From assembly GCA_038210415.1 (NCBI GenBank), contig JBBQWS010000008.1, positions 1-64,000 of the forward strand: DNA of 64,000 nt. The letters are read 5' to 3'. Origin of the DNA: JBBQWS01 sp038210415. GTDB lineage: Bacteria > Actinomycetota > Actinomycetes > Prado026. The notes beneath the pieces were generated by a model. The model had not been told where the DNA came from and did not search any database. It worked only from the letters and a program-made list of their open reading frames with translations. Numbering within the stretch: the stretch's first letter is position 1; each line of letters opens with the position of its first letter. Below are positions 41,976-50,355 of this stretch, piece by piece. Made by a program: the position numbers and the translations under genes.

Positions 41976-42023
41976 TCGCGAAGTCGAGTCCCCCACCGCC
42001 CCTGATGGGGCACCATCACCCCC

Positions 42024-42470
42024 ATGGACCCTCGCCCGCCCGTGCCCCCGTTCACGCTGGAGACGGCCCGCGCCAAGGTGCAGGCGGCCGAGGACGCGTG
42101 GAACAGCCGCGACCCCGGGCGGGTCTCGTTGGCGTACACGCCGGACTCGGTCTGGCGCAACCGCAGCGAGTTCCTCTCCGGCCGGCCGGCCATCGTCGAG
42201 TTCCTCACCCGCAAGTGGGAACGCGAGCACGACTACGTCCTGCGCAAGGAGCTCTGGGCCAGCACCGACAATCGGATCGCCGTCCGGTTCCAGTACGAGT
42301 GGCACGACGACGAGGGCCAGTGGTGGCGGTCGTACGGCAACGAGAACTGGCAGTTCGACGCACTCGGCTACATGAGTCGCCGCGAGGCCAGCATCAACGA
42401 CGTGTTGATCGACGAGCGCGACCGCACGATGTTCGCTCCGCGTGCACCGGGTGAGGCGCCGCGCTTCTAG
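42024..42470 (+). CDS. DUF1348 / NTF2-like protein
   Basis: 148 residues. Conserved blocks AEDAWNSRDPGRVSLAYTPD, SVWRNRSEFLSGRPAIVEFL and RFQYEWHDDEGQWWRSYGNE identify DUF1348, a SnoaL/NTF2-like alpha+beta barrel family common in bacteria and fungi. The function is unknown; the fold often makes small-molecule isomerases or binding proteins. It is convergent with the fds operon, overlapping fdsD by 4 bp at the 3' ends. Confidence 0.88.
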   Translation: MDPRPPVPPFTLETARAKVQAAEDAWNSRDPGRVSLAYTPDSVWRNRSEFLSGRPAIVEFLTRKWEREHDYVLRKELWASTDNRIAVRFQYEWHDDEGQWWRSYGNENWQFDALGYMSRREASINDVLIDERDRTMFAPRAPGEAPRF

Positions 42471-42697
42471 CGCCTGACGGAGAGCGAGCGCGCTGCCGTC
42501 AGCGGCACCGGGTCGAGGCCGTCGCCGCCCTCGTCGACGTAGCGCACGAGCTGGTCGCGCATGCTCGGCGCCCAGAACGAATGCAGGTGCGCTGCGACCT
42601 CGTTCGACGCGACGTCGGACCGGTGGTGGCTGAAGTTCTTGGCGATCTGGTTGGCCATGCGCACCAGGGCGCCGATGTCGGTCTCGTGATCGCTCAT
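42467..42697 (-). CDS. fdsD: Formate dehydrogenase delta subunit
   Basis: 76 residues from ATG 42697. MANQIAKNF near the N-terminus and AAHLHSFWAPSMRDQLVRY in the middle are the FdsD signature. It is a small subunit or assembly factor of the NAD-dependent molybdenum formate dehydrogenase. It is last in the fdsGBAD operon and starts 12 bases after the fdsA stop. It ends convergent with the DUF1348 gene. Confidence 0.85.
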   Translation of the reverse strand: MSDHETDIGALVRMANQIAKNFSHHRSDVASNEVAAHLHSFWAPSMRDQLVRYVDEGGDGLDPVPLTAARSLSVRR

Positions 42698-42708
42698 CGC
42701 GTCCCTGC

Positions 42709-45510
42709 TCACTGCGTCCCTACTGGCTGTGCACCGACTGGAAGCTTGGACGTTGGCGCGACCTGGACGGCGGTCACCTTGTACTCCGGGCAGTTCGTGG
42801 CCCAGTCGGAGTACTCGGTGGTGACGACGTTGGCGCCGCTGCCGGGGTAGTGGAACGTCGTGTAGACGACACCTTGAGGCATGCGGTCGGCGATCCGCGC
42901 GCGCAGCACGGTCTCGCCTACCCGGCTCACGATCGAGACCGGGCTGCCGTCGACGATTCCGCGCTCCTCCGCGTCGTGCGGGTGGATCTCGAGGATGTCC
43001 TCGCCGTGCCACTGGACGTTCTCGGTACGCCGGGTCTGGGCGCCCACGTTGTACTGGCTCAGGATCCGGCCGGTCGTGAGGATCAGTGGAAACTTCCGGC
43101 TGGTGCGCTCGTCGGTGGGCACGAACGGTGTGTCGACGAAGTGGCCCTTGCCGCGGACGAACCCGTCGACGTGCATGATCGGCGTGCCGTCGGGGGCCGC
43201 CTCGGTGCACGGCCACTGCAGGCTGCCGGCTTCGTCGAGGCGCGCGAACGAGACCCGGGCGAACGTCGGCGTCGTAGCGGCGATCTCGTCCATGATCTGG
43301 CTGCCGTTGGCGTAGTCCATCGAGTAGCCCATGGCGGTCGCCAGCTCACAGGTGATCTGCCACTCCTGCTTACCGGTCTTGGGTGCCATCACCGGGCGCA
43401 CCCGGTTGATCCGGCGCTCGGCATTGGTGAACGTGCCGTCCTTCTCGAGGAACGACGTGCCCGGCAGGAAGACGTGCGCGAACGCCGCCGTCTCGTTGAG
43501 GAAGAGGTCCTGGACGATCAACAGGTCGAGCGACGCCAGCGCCGCCTTGACATGCTTGACGTTTGGGTCGGACTGGGCGATGTCCTCGCCTTGGACGTAC
43601 ATGCCGCGGTAGGTGCCGGCGATCGCGGCGTCGAACATGTTCGGGATCCGCAGACCGGGCTCGGGGTCCAGCGACTTGCCCCAGAGGTCTTCGAACACGT
43701 GGCGGGCGGTGTCGTCGCCGACGTGCCGGTAGCCGGGCAGCTCGTGCGGGAACGACCCCATGTCACAGGAGCCCTGCACGTTGTTCTGACCGCGCAACGG
43801 GTTCACGCCGACGCCGTCGCGCCCGATGTTGCCGGTGGCCATCGCGAGGTTGGCCATGCCCATCACCATCGTGGAGCCCTGGCTGTGCTCGGTGACGCCG
43901 AGCCCGTAGTAGATGGCGCCGTTCCTGGCTCCGGCGTAGAGCCGGGCCGCTGCCCGGAGCTCGGCCGCCGGCACGCCGGTGATCGGCTCCATGGCCTCGG
44001 GGCTGTTCTCGGGCAGTGCGACGAACGACTCCCACTGCGCGAAGCTGTCGGCCTCGCAGCGCTCCGCGACGAAAGCGCGGTCGACCAGGTCCTCGGTGAC
44101 CACGACGTGCGCCATCGCGTTGACGACGGCGACGTTGGTGCCGGGGCTGAGCTGGAGGAAGTGCTTCGCCTCGACGTGTGGGCTTCGGACGAGGTCGATC
44201 CGCCGCGGGTCGATGACCACAAGCTCGGCGCCCTCGCGCAGCCGTCGCTTCATGCGCGACGCGAACACCGGGTGGCCGTCGGTGGGGTTGGCGCCGATGA
44301 CCACGATGACATCGGCCTCGGCGACCGACTTGAAGTCCTGCGTGCCTGCGGACGTGCCAAAGGTCTGCTTCAAGCCGTAGCCGGTGGGGGAGTGGCAGAC
44401 CCGCGCGCAGGTGTCGACGTTGTTGTTGCCGAACGCGGCCCGGATCATCTTCTGCACGACGAAGACCTCTTCGTTGGTGCAGCGCGACGACGTGATGCCG
44501 CCGATGGCGCCACGGCCGTACTCGGCCTGGATGGCCTGGAGCCTGGACGCGGCGTAGCCGATCGCCTCGTCCCACGGGACCTTGCGCCACTCGTCGCCGA
44601 TGCTCTCGCGGATCATCGGCGACAGCTGGCGGTCCTTGTGCGTGGCGTAGCCCCAGGCGAACCGGCCTTTGACGCACGAGTGGCCCTCGTTGGCTCCGCC
44701 GTCCTTGTACGGCACCATCCGCACCACCTCGTCGCCACGCAGCTCGGCCTTGAACGAGCAGCCGACCCCGCAGTACGCGCAGGTGGTGAGCACGGTGCGC
44801 TGGGGCACGCCGAGCTGGATGACGGTCTTTTCCTGCAGCGTCGACGTCGGGCAGGCCTGCACGCACGCTCCACACGAGACGCACTCGGACTGCATGAACG
44901 ACTCGCCGGCGCCCGCGGTGACCTTCGAGTCGAAGCCGCGCCCGGCGATGGTCAGGGCGAAGGTGCCCTGGACCTCGTCGCAGGCACGCACGCAACGTGA
45001 GCAGGCGATGCACTTGCTGGCGTCGAACGAGAAGTACGGGTTGCTGTCGTCGGTCGGTGCGTCGAGGTGGTTCTCGCCGTCGAAGCCGTACCGCACCTCG
45101 CGCAGGCCGACGGCGCCGGCCATGTCCTGCAGCTCGCAGTCGCCGTTCGCCGGGCAGGTCAGGCAGTCGAGCGGATGGTCCGAGATGTACAGCTCCATGA
45201 CCCCGCGACGCAGCTTCTCGAGTCGGGGTGTCTGCGTGGACACCTGCATCCCGGGAGTGCAGGGGGTCGTGCACGACGCCGGGGTGCCCGGCCGGCCGTC
45301 GACCTCGACCAGGCACAACCGGCAGGACCCGAACGCGTCCAGGCTGTCCGTCGCGCAGAGCTTTGGGATGTTGATGCCTGCTGTTGCGGCCGCACGCAGC
45401 ACGGACGTGCCCGGAGCGACGGTGACGGGCAGGCCGTCGATGCACACGTCGACCGTGGCCGCTCCGGCGACGGCGGGGGTGCCGAGGTCGGGCTCCTTCA
45501 ACAGGCTCAT
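42709..45510 (-). CDS. fdsA: NAD-dependent formate dehydrogenase, molybdopterin catalytic subunit
   Basis: 933 residues from ATG 45510 (ATGA overlap with fdsB). The N-terminus has a [2Fe-2S] domain (CATDSLDAFGSCRLC), the HPLDCLTCPANGDC cluster site and two ferredoxin-type motifs (CIACSRCVRAC and CVSCGACVQAC). The MopB core begins with CAYCGVGC, binding a further [4Fe-4S]. NNNVDTCARVCHSPTG carries the Mo-ligating Cys (not selenocysteine; no in-frame TGA). Architecture and length match Cupriavidus FdsA (about 960 residues). It oxidises formate to CO2, with electrons passed to FdsB. The operon lacks fdsC. Confidence 0.95.
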   Translation of the reverse strand: MSLLKEPDLGTPAVAGAATVDVCIDGLPVTVAPGTSVLRAAATAGINIPKLCATDSLDAFGSCRLCLVEVDGRPGTPASCTTPCTPGMQVSTQTPRLEKLRRGVMELYISDHPLDCLTCPANGDCELQDMAGAVGLREVRYGFDGENHLDAPTDDSNPYFSFDASKCIACSRCVRACDEVQGTFALTIAGRGFDSKVTAGAGESFMQSECVSCGACVQACPTSTLQEKTVIQLGVPQRTVLTTCAYCGVGCSFKAELRGDEVVRMVPYKDGGANEGHSCVKGRFAWGYATHKDRQLSPMIRESIGDEWRKVPWDEAIGYAASRLQAIQAEYGRGAIGGITSSRCTNEEVFVVQKMIRAAFGNNNVDTCARVCHSPTGYGLKQTFGTSAGTQDFKSVAEADVIVVIGANPTDGHPVFASRMKRRLREGAELVVIDPRRIDLVRSPHVEAKHFLQLSPGTNVAVVNAMAHVVVTEDLVDRAFVAERCEADSFAQWESFVALPENSPEAMEPITGVPAAELRAAARLYAGARNGAIYYGLGVTEHSQGSTMVMGMANLAMATGNIGRDGVGVNPLRGQNNVQGSCDMGSFPHELPGYRHVGDDTARHVFEDLWGKSLDPEPGLRIPNMFDAAIAGTYRGMYVQGEDIAQSDPNVKHVKAALASLDLLIVQDLFLNETAAFAHVFLPGTSFLEKDGTFTNAERRINRVRPVMAPKTGKQEWQITCELATAMGYSMDYANGSQIMDEIAATTPTFARVSFARLDEAGSLQWPCTEAAPDGTPIMHVDGFVRGKGHFVDTPFVPTDERTSRKFPLILTTGRILSQYNVGAQTRRTENVQWHGEDILEIHPHDAEERGIVDGSPVSIVSRVGETVLRARIADRMPQGVVYTTFHYPGSGANVVTTEYSDWATNCPEYKVTAVQVAPTSKLPVGAQPVGTQ

Positions 45511-47069
45511 GGTCGACTCCCTGCGTTGCTGGTGCGATCGAGGTCCTCGGCAAAGTGCTTCAGCACGCTGCGTACGGGCATGGGCGTCAGCCCCCCCATC
45601 GCGCACAGCGAGCCGTCGGTCATGAGGTCGCACAGGTCGTCCAGCAGCACGAGGTTCGCGGCGACGTCCTGGCCGACCAGGATCTTGTCGATGACCTCGA
45701 CGCCCCGGACGGCGCCGACGCGGCAGGGGGTGCACTTGCCGCACGACTCCTCTGCGCAGAACTCCAACGCGAAGCGCGCCTGCTGGCCCATGTCGACCGT
45801 GTCGTCGAACACCACGATGCCACCATGCCCGACCATCGCGCCGGCTGCCACGAACTCCTCGTAGTCCATGGGCAACCCGAACGACTCGGGCGGGACGTAG
45901 GCGCCCAGCGGGCCACCGACCTGCACCGCCCGGATCGGTCGGGCGGTCGCCGTGCCGCCACCGAAGTCGTTCAGCAGCTGGTCGAGCGTGATCCCGAAGG
46001 CTGTCTCGACGATGCCGCCCCTGGCGATGTTTCCGGCCAGCTGGAACACCTGGGTTCCCCTTGAGCGGCCCATGCCGAAGTCGCGGTAGAACGCCGCACC
46101 CTCGGCGAGCACGGTCGGGACGCTGGCCAGCGACAACGGGTTGTTGACCAGCGTGGGCAGGCCGAAGAGCCCTTCCAGCGCAGGGATCGGTGGCTTGGGT
46201 CGCACCATGCCGCGTTTGCCCTCGATGCTCTCGAGCATCGCGGTCTCCTCGCCGCAGATGTAGGCCCCTGCGCCCACCCGGATCTCCAGGTCGAAGCTGT
46301 GGTTGCTGCCGAGCACCTGCTGGCCCAGCCAGCCCTGCTCGTACGCGACCTCGACCGCCCGGCGCATCGTGGCCACCGCCGCGGGGTACTCGGAGCGGAT
46401 GTAGACGAAGCCCTCGGTGGCGCCGACGGCGACGGCGGCGATGAGGATGCCCTCGATCAGGGTGAAGGGGTCGCCCTCCATGAGCATCCGGTCGGCGAAC
46501 GTTCCGCTGTCGCCCTCGTCCGCGTTGCAGCAGACGAACTTGGGTCTGGCGGGGGCGGCGAGCACGGTGCGCCACTTGATGCCGGTGGGGAAGCCGGCGC
46601 CGCCGCGACCGCGCAGCCCTGACTCGACGACCTCCTCGACGACCTCCGCCGCCGTCATGGTCAACGCCCGGCGCAGCCCGGCCAGGCCGCCGTGGTTCTC
46701 GAAGTCGTCGGGCGACAGCGGGTCGATGACCCCGACCCGGGCGAACGTCAGCCGGTTCTGCCGGGCGAGGTAGTCGATTGACTCGGTAGGGCCGAGCGAG
46801 AGCGGGTGCGACGTCCCGTCGAGCAGGCCGGAGTCCAGCAGGCCCGGCACGTCGTCGGGCTGGACCGGGCCGTACGCCACCCGGCCCTGAGCCGTGACGA
46901 CCTCGACGAGCGGCTCGAGCCAGAACATCCCGCGCGACCCGTTGCGCACGATCTCGACCTCGCGGCCGCGGGTGCGCGCGCCCTCCGCCAACGCGGCGGC
47001 CACGAGGTCGGCGCCCACCGAGCACGCTGCCGAGTCGCCAGGCACGTACACCCGGACCGGCGACGTCAC
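45507..47069 (-). CDS. fdsB: Formate dehydrogenase beta subunit (NuoF-like, FMN/NAD)
   Basis: 520 residues from GTG 47069 (GTGA overlap with fdsG). An N-terminal thioredoxin-like domain of about 100 residues precedes the NuoF-like core: GRGGAGFPTGIKW for FMN, CNADEGDSGTF, GAYICGEETAMLESIEGKRG for NAD, and the [4Fe-4S] motif ESCGKCTPCR with a later Cys in DGSLCAMGG. It accepts electrons from FdsA and reduces NAD. It is encoded between fdsG and fdsA. Confidence 0.95.
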   Translation of the reverse strand: MTSPVRVYVPGDSAACSVGADLVAAALAEGARTRGREVEIVRNGSRGMFWLEPLVEVVTAQGRVAYGPVQPDDVPGLLDSGLLDGTSHPLSLGPTESIDYLARQNRLTFARVGVIDPLSPDDFENHGGLAGLRRALTMTAAEVVEEVVESGLRGRGGAGFPTGIKWRTVLAAPARPKFVCCNADEGDSGTFADRMLMEGDPFTLIEGILIAAVAVGATEGFVYIRSEYPAAVATMRRAVEVAYEQGWLGQQVLGSNHSFDLEIRVGAGAYICGEETAMLESIEGKRGMVRPKPPIPALEGLFGLPTLVNNPLSLASVPTVLAEGAAFYRDFGMGRSRGTQVFQLAGNIARGGIVETAFGITLDQLLNDFGGGTATARPIRAVQVGGPLGAYVPPESFGLPMDYEEFVAAGAMVGHGGIVVFDDTVDMGQQARFALEFCAEESCGKCTPCRVGAVRGVEVIDKILVGQDVAANLVLLDDLCDLMTDGSLCAMGGLTPMPVRSVLKHFAEDLDRTSNAGSRP

Positions 47070-47575
47070 GAGCTGCTCCGCTCGGGGGCGAGCTGGCCGA
47101 GCAGGCCGTCGAAGCGAGCGGGTGTCACGCGGCCGACCAGGCGCCCGTCGATCGTGACGGCCGGCGCGAGCGCGCAGTTGCCGAGACAGAAGACCTGGTC
47201 GAGGCTGAAGCCGCCGGCGTGCGACGTCTCCCCGAAGCCGATGCCGAGCCGCCGCCTGACGTGGTCGGCGAGGTCGCGCCCGCCCATCGCCTGACAGGCT
47301 TCGGCGCGGCACACCTGCACCTGGGTGCGACCGGGCGGTGTGGTGCGGAAGTCGCTGTAGAAGGTGAGCACCCCGTGGACGTCGGCACGGGAGAGGTTGA
47401 GTGCCTTGGCGATCAGCGAGACAGTTTGCGGGTCGATGTAGCCGAAGGTCTCCTGCAGGGCGTGCAGCACCGGCAGCAGCGGACCGCGTCCGGCCGCGCG
47501 GGACTGGATCACCGCCTGACCGGCGTCGGCAGACCACTCGACGGGCTCGGCCCGGCCTTGGGTCGTCACCGGCAT
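47066..47575 (-). CDS. fdsG: Formate dehydrogenase gamma subunit (NuoE-like)
   Basis: 169 residues, first gene of the operon. A helical half (LLPVLHALQETFGYIDPQTV) precedes a thioredoxin-like [2Fe-2S] domain with C-x4-C in VCRAEACQAMGG and CLGNC later. These are the four ligands of NuoE/FdsG. It relays electrons between the FdsB flavin and the Fe-S chain. The gene is divergent from betB with about 205 bp between starts, a region with a perfect palindrome that could regulate both. Confidence 0.93.
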   Translation of the reverse strand: MPVTTQGRAEPVEWSADAGQAVIQSRAAGRGPLLPVLHALQETFGYIDPQTVSLIAKALNLSRADVHGVLTFYSDFRTTPPGRTQVQVCRAEACQAMGGRDLADHVRRRLGIGFGETSHAGGFSLDQVFCLGNCALAPAVTIDGRLVGRVTPARFDGLLGQLAPERSSS

Positions 47576-47737
47576 CCTTTCCAGGTCGCGGATCTCTCGT
47601 CATGCTGGGCGGCTTCGTGGCGCGGTGAGCGGTGGAGCGCAAGGCCCCGCGTCCCGTAACGAATGGGGAATCGATCTACCGAATCTGCTTGACGCGAGGG
47701 GTCGCACCCATCAGTCTGCGTTGCGAGGAAGGAACTG

Positions 47738-47756
47738 TGTTGCATCCTACGCAACA
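47738..47756. promoter_or_regulatory. Perfect palindrome upstream of betB
   Basis: TGTTGCATCCTACGCAACA: six-base arms TGTTGC/GCAACA around a 7-bp centre, 25 bp before the preferred betB start (GTG 47781). Likely a regulator-binding site for betB and perhaps the divergent fds operon. The regulator is not known, and no BetI gene is in the window. Confidence 0.55.
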
Positions 47757-47780
47757 ACTCAGCGCATGAGAAGAGGTTCC

Positions 47781-49250
47781 GTGCCAACGCTGTTCATCGC
47801 GGGACGCTGGGTCACCGCCGCATCGGGCGGGCAGCGCGAGGTGCGCTGCCCGGCGGACGGCACGCTCGTGCGGCAGGTCGACGAGGCGACATCCGACGAC
47901 ACGCGCGCAGCCATCTCGGCCGCCCGCAGCGCCTTCGACGACGGGCCCTGGCCCTCGACTCCTGCGCTCGAGCGCGGCGCCCTGCTCCTTCGGACGGCGG
48001 ACCTGCTGTTGCGGGACAAGGCGTCGATCGCGCGGGCCGAGTCGCTCGACACCGGCAAGCGGATCGTCGAGGCGGAGTACGACGTCGACGACGTGATCCG
48101 GGTGTTTCGCTACTACGGCGGGATCGCGGGGACGAACGCAGGCCGCCTGGTCGACACCGGCAACCCGAACGCCGTCAGCCGGATCGTCTACGAGCCGGTG
48201 GGGGTCTGCGGCCTGATCACGCCGTGGAACTACCCGCTGCTGCAGACCTCCTGGAAGGTCGCACCCGCCCTGGCCGCCGGAAACACGTTCGTCCTCAAGC
48301 CCAGCGAGCTCACCCCGAGCACCGCGATCCTGCTGCTGGACCTGCTCACCGAGGCAGGGCTGCCAGCCGGCGTCGCGAACCTCGTCACGGGGTCCGGGCC
48401 GGTTGCTGGCGCCCCGCTGAGCGAGAGCCCGCTCGTCGACCTGGTCTCGTTCACCGGGGGACTCGAGACCGGCAAGCGGGTGATGGCGTCCGCAGCCGCG
48501 ACCGTCAAGAAGGTGGCGCTCGAGCTGGGCGGCAAGAACCCGAACATCGTCTTCGCGGACGCCGACCTGGAGACCGCGCTCGACTACGCGTTGACGGCCG
48601 CCTTCGTGCACTCCGGCCAGGTCTGTTCGGCCGGGGCGCGGCTGATCGTCGAGGAGTCCGTCGCCGAGGACTTCGTGGCCGAGCTGGCCCGGCGAGCTGA
48701 CCGGATCCGGTTGGGTGGACCGTTCGATCCGGATGCCGAGACCGGCGCACTGATCTCCGCGGCGCACCTCGCGAAGATCGAGAAGTATGTCGCCGGGGCC
48801 ATCGCCGAAGGAGCAGTCGTCGCCTGCGGCGGCCGCGTTGCCGACGAGGGTGACCTCAAAGCCGGTTTCTTCTACCGCCCGACGATCCTCACCGGCTGCT
48901 GGACCGACATGCAGTGTGTCCAGGACGAGTCGTTCGGACCGGTGCTCACGGTTGAGACCTTCACGACCGAGGACGAGGCGGTCCGACTCGGCAACGACAC
49001 GAACTACGGCCTGGCCGGAGCCGTGTGGACCCAGGACGCGGGCAAGGCCCAGCGCGTCGCCGGGCAGCTGCGGCACGGCACGGTGTGGATCAACGACTAC
49101 CACCCCTACCTCCCGCAGGCTGAGTGGGGCGGTTTCAAGCAGTCCGGGGTGGGACGCGAGCTCGGACCCACCGGGCTCGACGAGTACCGCGAGGCGAAGC
49201 ACATCTACCAGAACATTGCCCCGCAGCCGCAGCACTGGTTCGGTGGCTGA
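47781..49250 (+). CDS. betB: Betaine-aldehyde dehydrogenase
   Basis: 489 residues from GTG 47781 (AGAAGAGG just upstream; ATG 47766 in frame is an alternative without a ribosome site). ALDH motifs: TPWNYPLLQTSWKVAPALAA, KPSELTPS, LELGGKNPN with the general-base Glu, and HSGQVCSAG with the nucleophilic Cys; the C-terminal NDYHPYLPQAEWGGFKQSG is typical of betaine-aldehyde dehydrogenases. It oxidises betaine aldehyde to glycine betaine with NAD(P). It is followed immediately by the betaine ABC importer genes, so synthesis and import are linked. Confidence 0.9.
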   Translation: MPTLFIAGRWVTAASGGQREVRCPADGTLVRQVDEATSDDTRAAISAARSAFDDGPWPSTPALERGALLLRTADLLLRDKASIARAESLDTGKRIVEAEYDVDDVIRVFRYYGGIAGTNAGRLVDTGNPNAVSRIVYEPVGVCGLITPWNYPLLQTSWKVAPALAAGNTFVLKPSELTPSTAILLLDLLTEAGLPAGVANLVTGSGPVAGAPLSESPLVDLVSFTGGLETGKRVMASAAATVKKVALELGGKNPNIVFADADLETALDYALTAAFVHSGQVCSAGARLIVEESVAEDFVAELARRADRIRLGGPFDPDAETGALISAAHLAKIEKYVAGAIAEGAVVACGGRVADEGDLKAGFFYRPTILTGCWTDMQCVQDESFGPVLTVETFTTEDEAVRLGNDTNYGLAGAVWTQDAGKAQRVAGQLRHGTVWINDYHPYLPQAEWGGFKQSGVGRELGPTGLDEYREAKHIYQNIAPQPQHWFGG

Positions 49251-49290
49251 CACATGCGTGCAGAGCTCCTCCGGAAGGGCGGCGATCGTC

Positions 49291-50355
49291 GTGGGTGCTG
49301 AGCCCGTCATCTCTGTCAGTGAGCTATGGAAGGTGTTCGGGCCGAACGCCGAGAAGATCGTCGGTTCGCCGGACGCGTCGTTGCCGCGGGCCGAGCTGCG
49401 CCGCAAGACCGGCTGCACCGCTGCTGTCCGGGACGTCGCTTTCGACGTCGCACCGGGCGAGGTCTTCGTCGTGATGGGGTTGTCCGGCTCTGGTAAGTCG
49501 ACGCTGGTGCGTTGTCTCACGCGGCTGATCGAGCCCACCTCGGGCCGCATCGTGTTCGAGGGTGAGGACATCCGCACCGTCGACGAGAAGCGGTTGCGCG
49601 ACCTGCGTCGGCGCAAGTTCTCCATGGTCTTCCAGCACTTCGGGTTGCTGCCGCACCGCCGGGTCATCGACAACGTGGCCTACGGCTTGGAGATCCGCGG
49701 CGAGGGCAAGACCGAGCGTTACGCCAAGGCCCAGGAGATCATCGAGCTGGTCGGCCTCGGAGGTTACGAGCACGCGTACCCCGACCAGCTGTCCGGCGGT
49801 ATGCAGCAGCGGGTAGGGCTGTCCCGGGCGCTCGCTGTCGACCCCGACATCATGTTCTTCGACGAACCGTTCTCCGCACTGGACCCGTTGATCCGACGCG
49901 AGATGCAGGACGAGGTCATCCGGCTGCACCACGAGGTCGGCAAGACGATGGTGTTCATCACCCACGACCTTGCCGAGGCGCTGAAGCTCGGCGACCGGAT
50001 CCTGATCATGCGCGACGGCGCGATCGTGCAGATGGGTCGCCCGGACGAGCTCGTCGGCGCCCCGGTCGACGACTACGTCCGCGACTTCGTGCAGGACGTT
50101 CCCAAGTCGCACGTGCTCACGCTGCGCTGGATCATGCGGGCGCCCACGGCCGACGACTCCCTCGAGGGGCTCGAGCTGGGCCCGGACGTCGTGATCCGCG
50201 ACGCGATCCGCACCGTGCTCGGTTCGGCGCACCCGGTGAAGGTGGTGTCGGACGGCCAGTTGCAAGGGGTGGTCGACAGCACCCAGATCCTCGCGGTGAT
50301 CGCCGGTCAGCCGGTTGATCCGGTCGAGGCGTCGCGCCTGGTCTCGCCCGCATGA
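49291..50355 (+). CDS. proV: Glycine betaine/proline ABC transporter ATPase (ProV/OpuAA type)
   Basis: 354 residues from GTG 49291; earlier in-frame GTGs at 49243 and 49258 are possible. Walker A GLSGSGKST, the ProV-type insertion before it (FGPNAEKIVGSPDASLPRAE), signature YPDQLSGGMQQRVGLSRALA, Walker B DIMFFDEPFSALDP and LIRREMQDEV are typical of osmoprotectant importers. The C-terminal part has one CBS-like unit (VVIRDAIRTVLGSAHPVKVV) where ProV has two. Couples ATP hydrolysis to betaine uptake with the next two genes. Confidence 0.92.
   Translation: MGAEPVISVSELWKVFGPNAEKIVGSPDASLPRAELRRKTGCTAAVRDVAFDVAPGEVFVVMGLSGSGKSTLVRCLTRLIEPTSGRIVFEGEDIRTVDEKRLRDLRRRKFSMVFQHFGLLPHRRVIDNVAYGLEIRGEGKTERYAKAQEIIELVGLGGYEHAYPDQLSGGMQQRVGLSRALAVDPDIMFFDEPFSALDPLIRREMQDEVIRLHHEVGKTMVFITHDLAEALKLGDRILIMRDGAIVQMGRPDELVGAPVDDYVRDFVQDVPKSHVLTLRWIMRAPTADDSLEGLELGPDVVIRDAIRTVLGSAHPVKVVSDGQLQGVVDSTQILAVIAGQPVDPVEASRLVSPA

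Noticed and set aside
42709..45510. Selenocysteine-containing formate dehydrogenase
   Set aside because: The Mo-ligand position reads Cys in ARVCHSPTG and there is no in-frame TGA.
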